Assembly (NCBI RefSeq): GCF_009696005.1
Contig: NZ_VUMV01000002.1
Span: forward strand, 124,001-188,000
Reading direction: 5' to 3'
Length of the DNA stretch: 64,000 bases
Source: Bilifractor porci
GTDB lineage: Bacteria; Bacillota; Clostridia; Lachnospirales; Lachnospiraceae
Shown here: one piece after another, positions 61,484 through 64,000 of the stretch
Layout of the letters: the number at the start of each line of letters is the position of its first letter
How positions within the stretch are numbered: the first letter of the stretch is position 1
Translations under genes and position numbers: made by a program
The notes under the pieces: generated by a model
Databases searched by the model: none
The model's input: only the letters and a program-made list of their open reading frames with translations
What the model was told of the DNA's origin: nothing

Positions 61484-62842
61484 ATGCAAATTGTCATAAT
61501 CGGCTGCGGGAAGGTCGGCAAGACTCTGGTCGCACAGCTTGTGGCGGAAAATCACAACATCACGGTTATCGATACCAATCCGGAGGTTGTGGAGGACATC
61601 ACGGAGCTGTACGATGTTCTGGGAATTGTGGGAAACGGTACCAGCAATCAGATTCTTCAGTCTGCGGATATTGAACACACGGATGTCCTGATTGCCGTGA
61701 CAGACCGGGACGAAGTAAACCTTTTGTGCTGCGTGATCGCCAAGCAGAAATCAGCCTGCCACACGATCGCAAGGGTAAGAAATCCTATTTACTCGGCGGA
61801 GCGGCATTTCCTCCGGCATGAACTGCAGCTGTCCCTGACGATCAATCCGGAGCAGGAGGCGGCGAGGGAGATTGCGCGTCTGCTTCAGTTCCCGAATGCG
61901 GTGGAAATAGACAGCTTTGCTCAGGATCGGATTGATATGCTCCGGTTCCGGATCATGAAAAATTCTCCGCTGGAGGGAAAGGCGCTTCGCGACCTGTCCC
62001 CGATTCTGGGCGGAAATATTCTTGTCTGCATGGCCGGTACGGAAAACGGGTCGGTCGTCATACCGGATGGAAATTATGTGGTTAAGGTCGGAGATACCCT
62101 GACCATTATCGCCATGCCCGGAGAAGCAGAGAAATTTTTCAACCGCATCGGGATTACCACCAACAGGGCGAAAAATACGATTATTATCGGCGGAGGCGGC
62201 ATTTCCTACTATCTGACGGAATTCCTTCTGAAGATGGGTACAGAAGTGAAAATCATCGAGCAGAACAAGGCACGCTGCGAGGAGCTGAACGAGCTCTTCC
62301 CAAGTGCGGTCATTGACTGCGGGGACGGAAGCAGCCAGGAGCTTCTGAATGCGGAGCATCTGGAGACGATGGATTCTCTGGTGGCCTGTACAGGGATTGA
62401 TGAGGTGAACGCGATTCTTTCCCTGTACGCCAGAAAAAAGGTCAGAAAGAAAGTTGTCACCAAGCTGAACCATGTGGAGTTTGACGACGTGATTGACAGT
62501 TTGGATCTGGACAGTGTCGTCAATCCGAGAAAGCTGACGGCTCAGAAAATTCTGCAGTACATCCGTGCGATGAATAACAGCATGGGAAGTAATGTAGAGA
62601 CACTTTATCGTCTGATGAACGGGAAGGTGGAGGCTCTTGCCTTTATTATCCAGAAGGCGTCTCCGGTGACGGGCGTCCGTCTGGCGGACCTGCGGACAAA
62701 GCAGAACACGCTGATCGCCGGTATTATCCGCGGCGGCCGTCTGATTATCCCCGGCGGGCAGGACACCATAGAGGTAGGGGATTCGGTCATTGTTGTGACG
62801 ACGAATCTCGGCTTTGTAGATATTTCTGATATTCTGGATTGA
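61484..62842 (+). CDS. trkA: Trk potassium transporter regulatory subunit TrkA
   Basis: A cytosolic protein of 452 residues that gates TrkH. Two RCK units are visible. The first Rossmann loop is IIGCGKVGKTLV at the N-terminus. The second is IIIGGGGISYYLTEFL near 228, and each is followed by a TrkA-C domain. Nucleotides such as NAD(H) or ATP bind these loops. GGAAGGGG precedes ATG 61484. trkH follows 127 bp downstream. No c-di-AMP riboswitch was found; palindrome C lies in the upstream gap. Confidence 0.96.
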   Translation: MQIVIIGCGKVGKTLVAQLVAENHNITVIDTNPEVVEDITELYDVLGIVGNGTSNQILQSADIEHTDVLIAVTDRDEVNLLCCVIAKQKSACHTIARVRNPIYSAERHFLRHELQLSLTINPEQEAAREIARLLQFPNAVEIDSFAQDRIDMLRFRIMKNSPLEGKALRDLSPILGGNILVCMAGTENGSVVIPDGNYVVKVGDTLTIIAMPGEAEKFFNRIGITTNRAKNTIIIGGGGISYYLTEFLLKMGTEVKIIEQNKARCEELNELFPSAVIDCGDGSSQELLNAEHLETMDSLVACTGIDEVNAILSLYARKKVRKKVVTKLNHVEFDDVIDSLDLDSVVNPRKLTAQKILQYIRAMNNSMGSNVETLYRLMNGKVEALAFIIQKASPVTGVRLADLRTKQNTLIAGIIRGGRLIIPGGQDTIEVGDSVIVVTTNLGFVDISDILD

Positions 62843-62969
62843 CGCAGCTGTGGAATCCGGACTTCGCAGTCCCGGTCTGATCACCGTGGAACAAAGGCGG
62901 GCAGGCAGGGCTGTCACGTCTCCGGAGACAGTCTGACGTTCTGGCTTGCATGAAAGAGGAAAAAAAACA

Positions 62970-64000
62970 GTGAATTATTCAATGATCCGGTTCATTCTGG
63001 CCTGGGTACTGAAGGTAGAGGGAGTGCTGATGCTGCTCCCTTGTATCATTTCTCTTATTTACCGGGATCCGGAAGGGAAAGTTTACCTTTTGCTGGCGCT
63101 TGCCGCCATGCTTGTGGGAGGACTGATCAGCGCCCGCAGACCGAAGAATATGGAGCTGTATCCCAAGGACGGCTTTGTCGCCGTGGGACTCTCCTGGGTG
63201 CTCTTAAGTGCCTACGGGGCGCTTCCGTTTGTGTTTACCGGCGAGATTCCTTCCTATGTGGATGCTTTTTTTGAGATCGTCTCCGGTTTTACAACAACCG
63301 GTTCTTCCATCCTTTCGGATGTGGAGGCTCTGTCACACACCACCCTGCTGTGGAGAAGCTTCTCGCACTGGGTCGGCGGCATGGGAGTTCTTGTGTTTAT
63401 CCTGATGATGATACCGTCTCAGAACGGATCGCACATGAATCTGATGAAGGCGGAGAGCCCCGGCCCGGAGGTTTCCAAATTTGTTCCCAAAGTCCGCAAT
63501 ACGGCCAGGATTCTGTACCGCCTCTACCTGATCATGACAGTGGTGCAGATTGTGCTGCTTCTGGCTGCAGGTATGTACTGGTTTGATGCTCTCTGCATTT
63601 CCTTCGGAACCGCGGGCACCGGAGGTTTTGGTATTCTGAATTCCAGCTGCGGAAGCTACACACCCGCACAGCAGTGGATTATTACGGTATTCATGATTGC
63701 CTTCGGCGTGAATTTCAGTTTTTACTATCTGCTGAAAATCCGCAGGCCGAAGGACGCGTTTAAGATGGAAGAAGTCCGTTATTATATCATCATCATCCTT
63801 CTTGCCATCGGTGTTATCGCATGGAACATCAGCGGGTCCGGAATGTATCACGGGGTGGAAGAGACGGTTCGGGCATCGGCTTTTCAGGTCGGCAGTATTA
63901 TTACCACCACCGGATTTTCCACGACAGATTTTGATATGTGGCCGACCCTGTCCAAGACCATACTGGTCGGACTGATGGTGATTGGCGCCTGCGCGGGAAG
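62970..64000 (+). CDS. trkH: Trk potassium uptake channel subunit TrkH, cut by the window end
   Basis: The reading frame begins at GTG 62970 (AAAGAGGA at nine-base spacing; ATG 62982 is in frame) and is still open at the last base, with 343 codons visible. It encodes the channel-like membrane subunit. Selectivity-filter segments can be read: SGFTTTGSSIL, FGTAGTGGFGIL and GSIITTTGFSTTDF; the fourth begins near GACAG at the edge. It works with TrkA to import K+. Both genes lie in one orientation and are probably cotranscribed. Confidence 0.95.
   Translation, partial: MNYSMIRFILAWVLKVEGVLMLLPCIISLIYRDPEGKVYLLLALAAMLVGGLISARRPKNMELYPKDGFVAVGLSWVLLSAYGALPFVFTGEIPSYVDAFFEIVSGFTTTGSSILSDVEALSHTTLLWRSFSHWVGGMGVLVFILMMIPSQNGSHMNLMKAESPGPEVSKFVPKVRNTARILYRLYLIMTVVQIVLLLAAGMYWFDALCISFGTAGTGGFGILNSSCGSYTPAQQWIITVFMIAFGVNFSFYYLLKIRRPKDAFKMEEVRYYIIIILLAIGVIAWNISGSGMYHGVEETVRASAFQVGSIITTTGFSTTDFDMWPTLSKTILVGLMVIGACAG

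Noticed and set aside
53-64000. Many long open frames on the opposite strand of real genes, for example opposite ecfA, trkA, clpB and the flavodiiron gene
   Set aside because: They are Arg/His/Pro-rich, lack ribosome sites and recognisable domains, and overlap genes with full family motifs. They result from the GC-rich codon use.
1-64000. tRNA, rRNA, replication origin, prophage or insertion sequence
   Set aside because: No cloverleaf, rRNA core, DnaA-box cluster, integrase or transposase was recognised on either strand by eye.

Overview
The window looks like chromosomal DNA from a gut Clostridia, most likely Lachnospiraceae. Evidence: GC-rich coding sequence with many GTG/TTG starts and strong GGAGG-type ribosome sites, ECF transporters, a DUF4250 gene, CIRCE-controlled chaperones, a choloylglycine (bile salt) hydrolase, and oxygen-scavenging flavodiiron chemistry. 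I saw no rRNA or tRNA genes, CRISPR arrays, transposases or integrases. Both ends cut through genes (a surface protein at the left, trkH at the right).

Region by region. (1) 1-8.9 kb is a corrinoid-capture block. It holds the C-terminal end of an intrinsic-factor-like alpha-barrel membrane protein, a DUF4430 (transcobalamin-like) lipoprotein, EcfT, a fused double EcfA ATPase, an S component, a class B sortase and a CbiZ-type cobinamide amidohydrolase. (2) 9-18.8 kb carries cell-envelope and stress genes: a NlpC/P60 hydrolase, a heat-shock group (Hsp20, J protein, ClpB) in which two promoters overlap CIRCE operators, DUF4250, an Amidase_3 lipoprotein and a beta-lactamase-fold lipoprotein. (3) 19-27.7 kb is metabolic: a phosphoglucomutase, a four-domain flavodiiron protein with a zinc-ribbon partner, a TAXI-TRAP transporter with a cytidylate-kinase-like gene, and a DegV protein. 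(4) 28-38.4 kb mixes envelope proteins (PcsB-like coiled coil, CapA phosphatase, TPM and zinc-ribbon membrane proteins) with nucleotide genes, including queT behind a preQ1-I-type riboswitch. (5) 38.6-43.5 kb holds DUF362, mnmA, bile salt hydrolase and DUF1848.

(6) 43.5-52.1 kb is visibly more A/T-rich and looks acquired. A PLD-helicase-DUF3427 protein sits beside a NUDIX hydrolase. A minus-strand cluster follows: PucR-type regulator, URO-D family methyltransferase, SLC13 carrier and CobW/HypB-like GTPase. (7) 52.4-57.2 kb is one 1601-residue surface protein ending in an APKTG sorting signal, a plausible substrate of the sortase at 6.5 kb. (8) 57.6-64 kb holds an iron alcohol dehydrogenase behind a structured leader, an extracytoplasmic FKBP, a methyltransferase, a gamma carbonic anhydrase and the TrkA/TrkH potassium system.

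Non-coding DNA is unusually patterned. Many intergenic gaps contain a degenerate tandem duplication with a period of about 60-76 bp. Three copies of a short palindrome built on CAAAAGGT(A/C)TTTTG lie between genes. One 259-bp element at 60.4-60.7 kb is made of nested hairpins bounded by 73-bp direct repeats.
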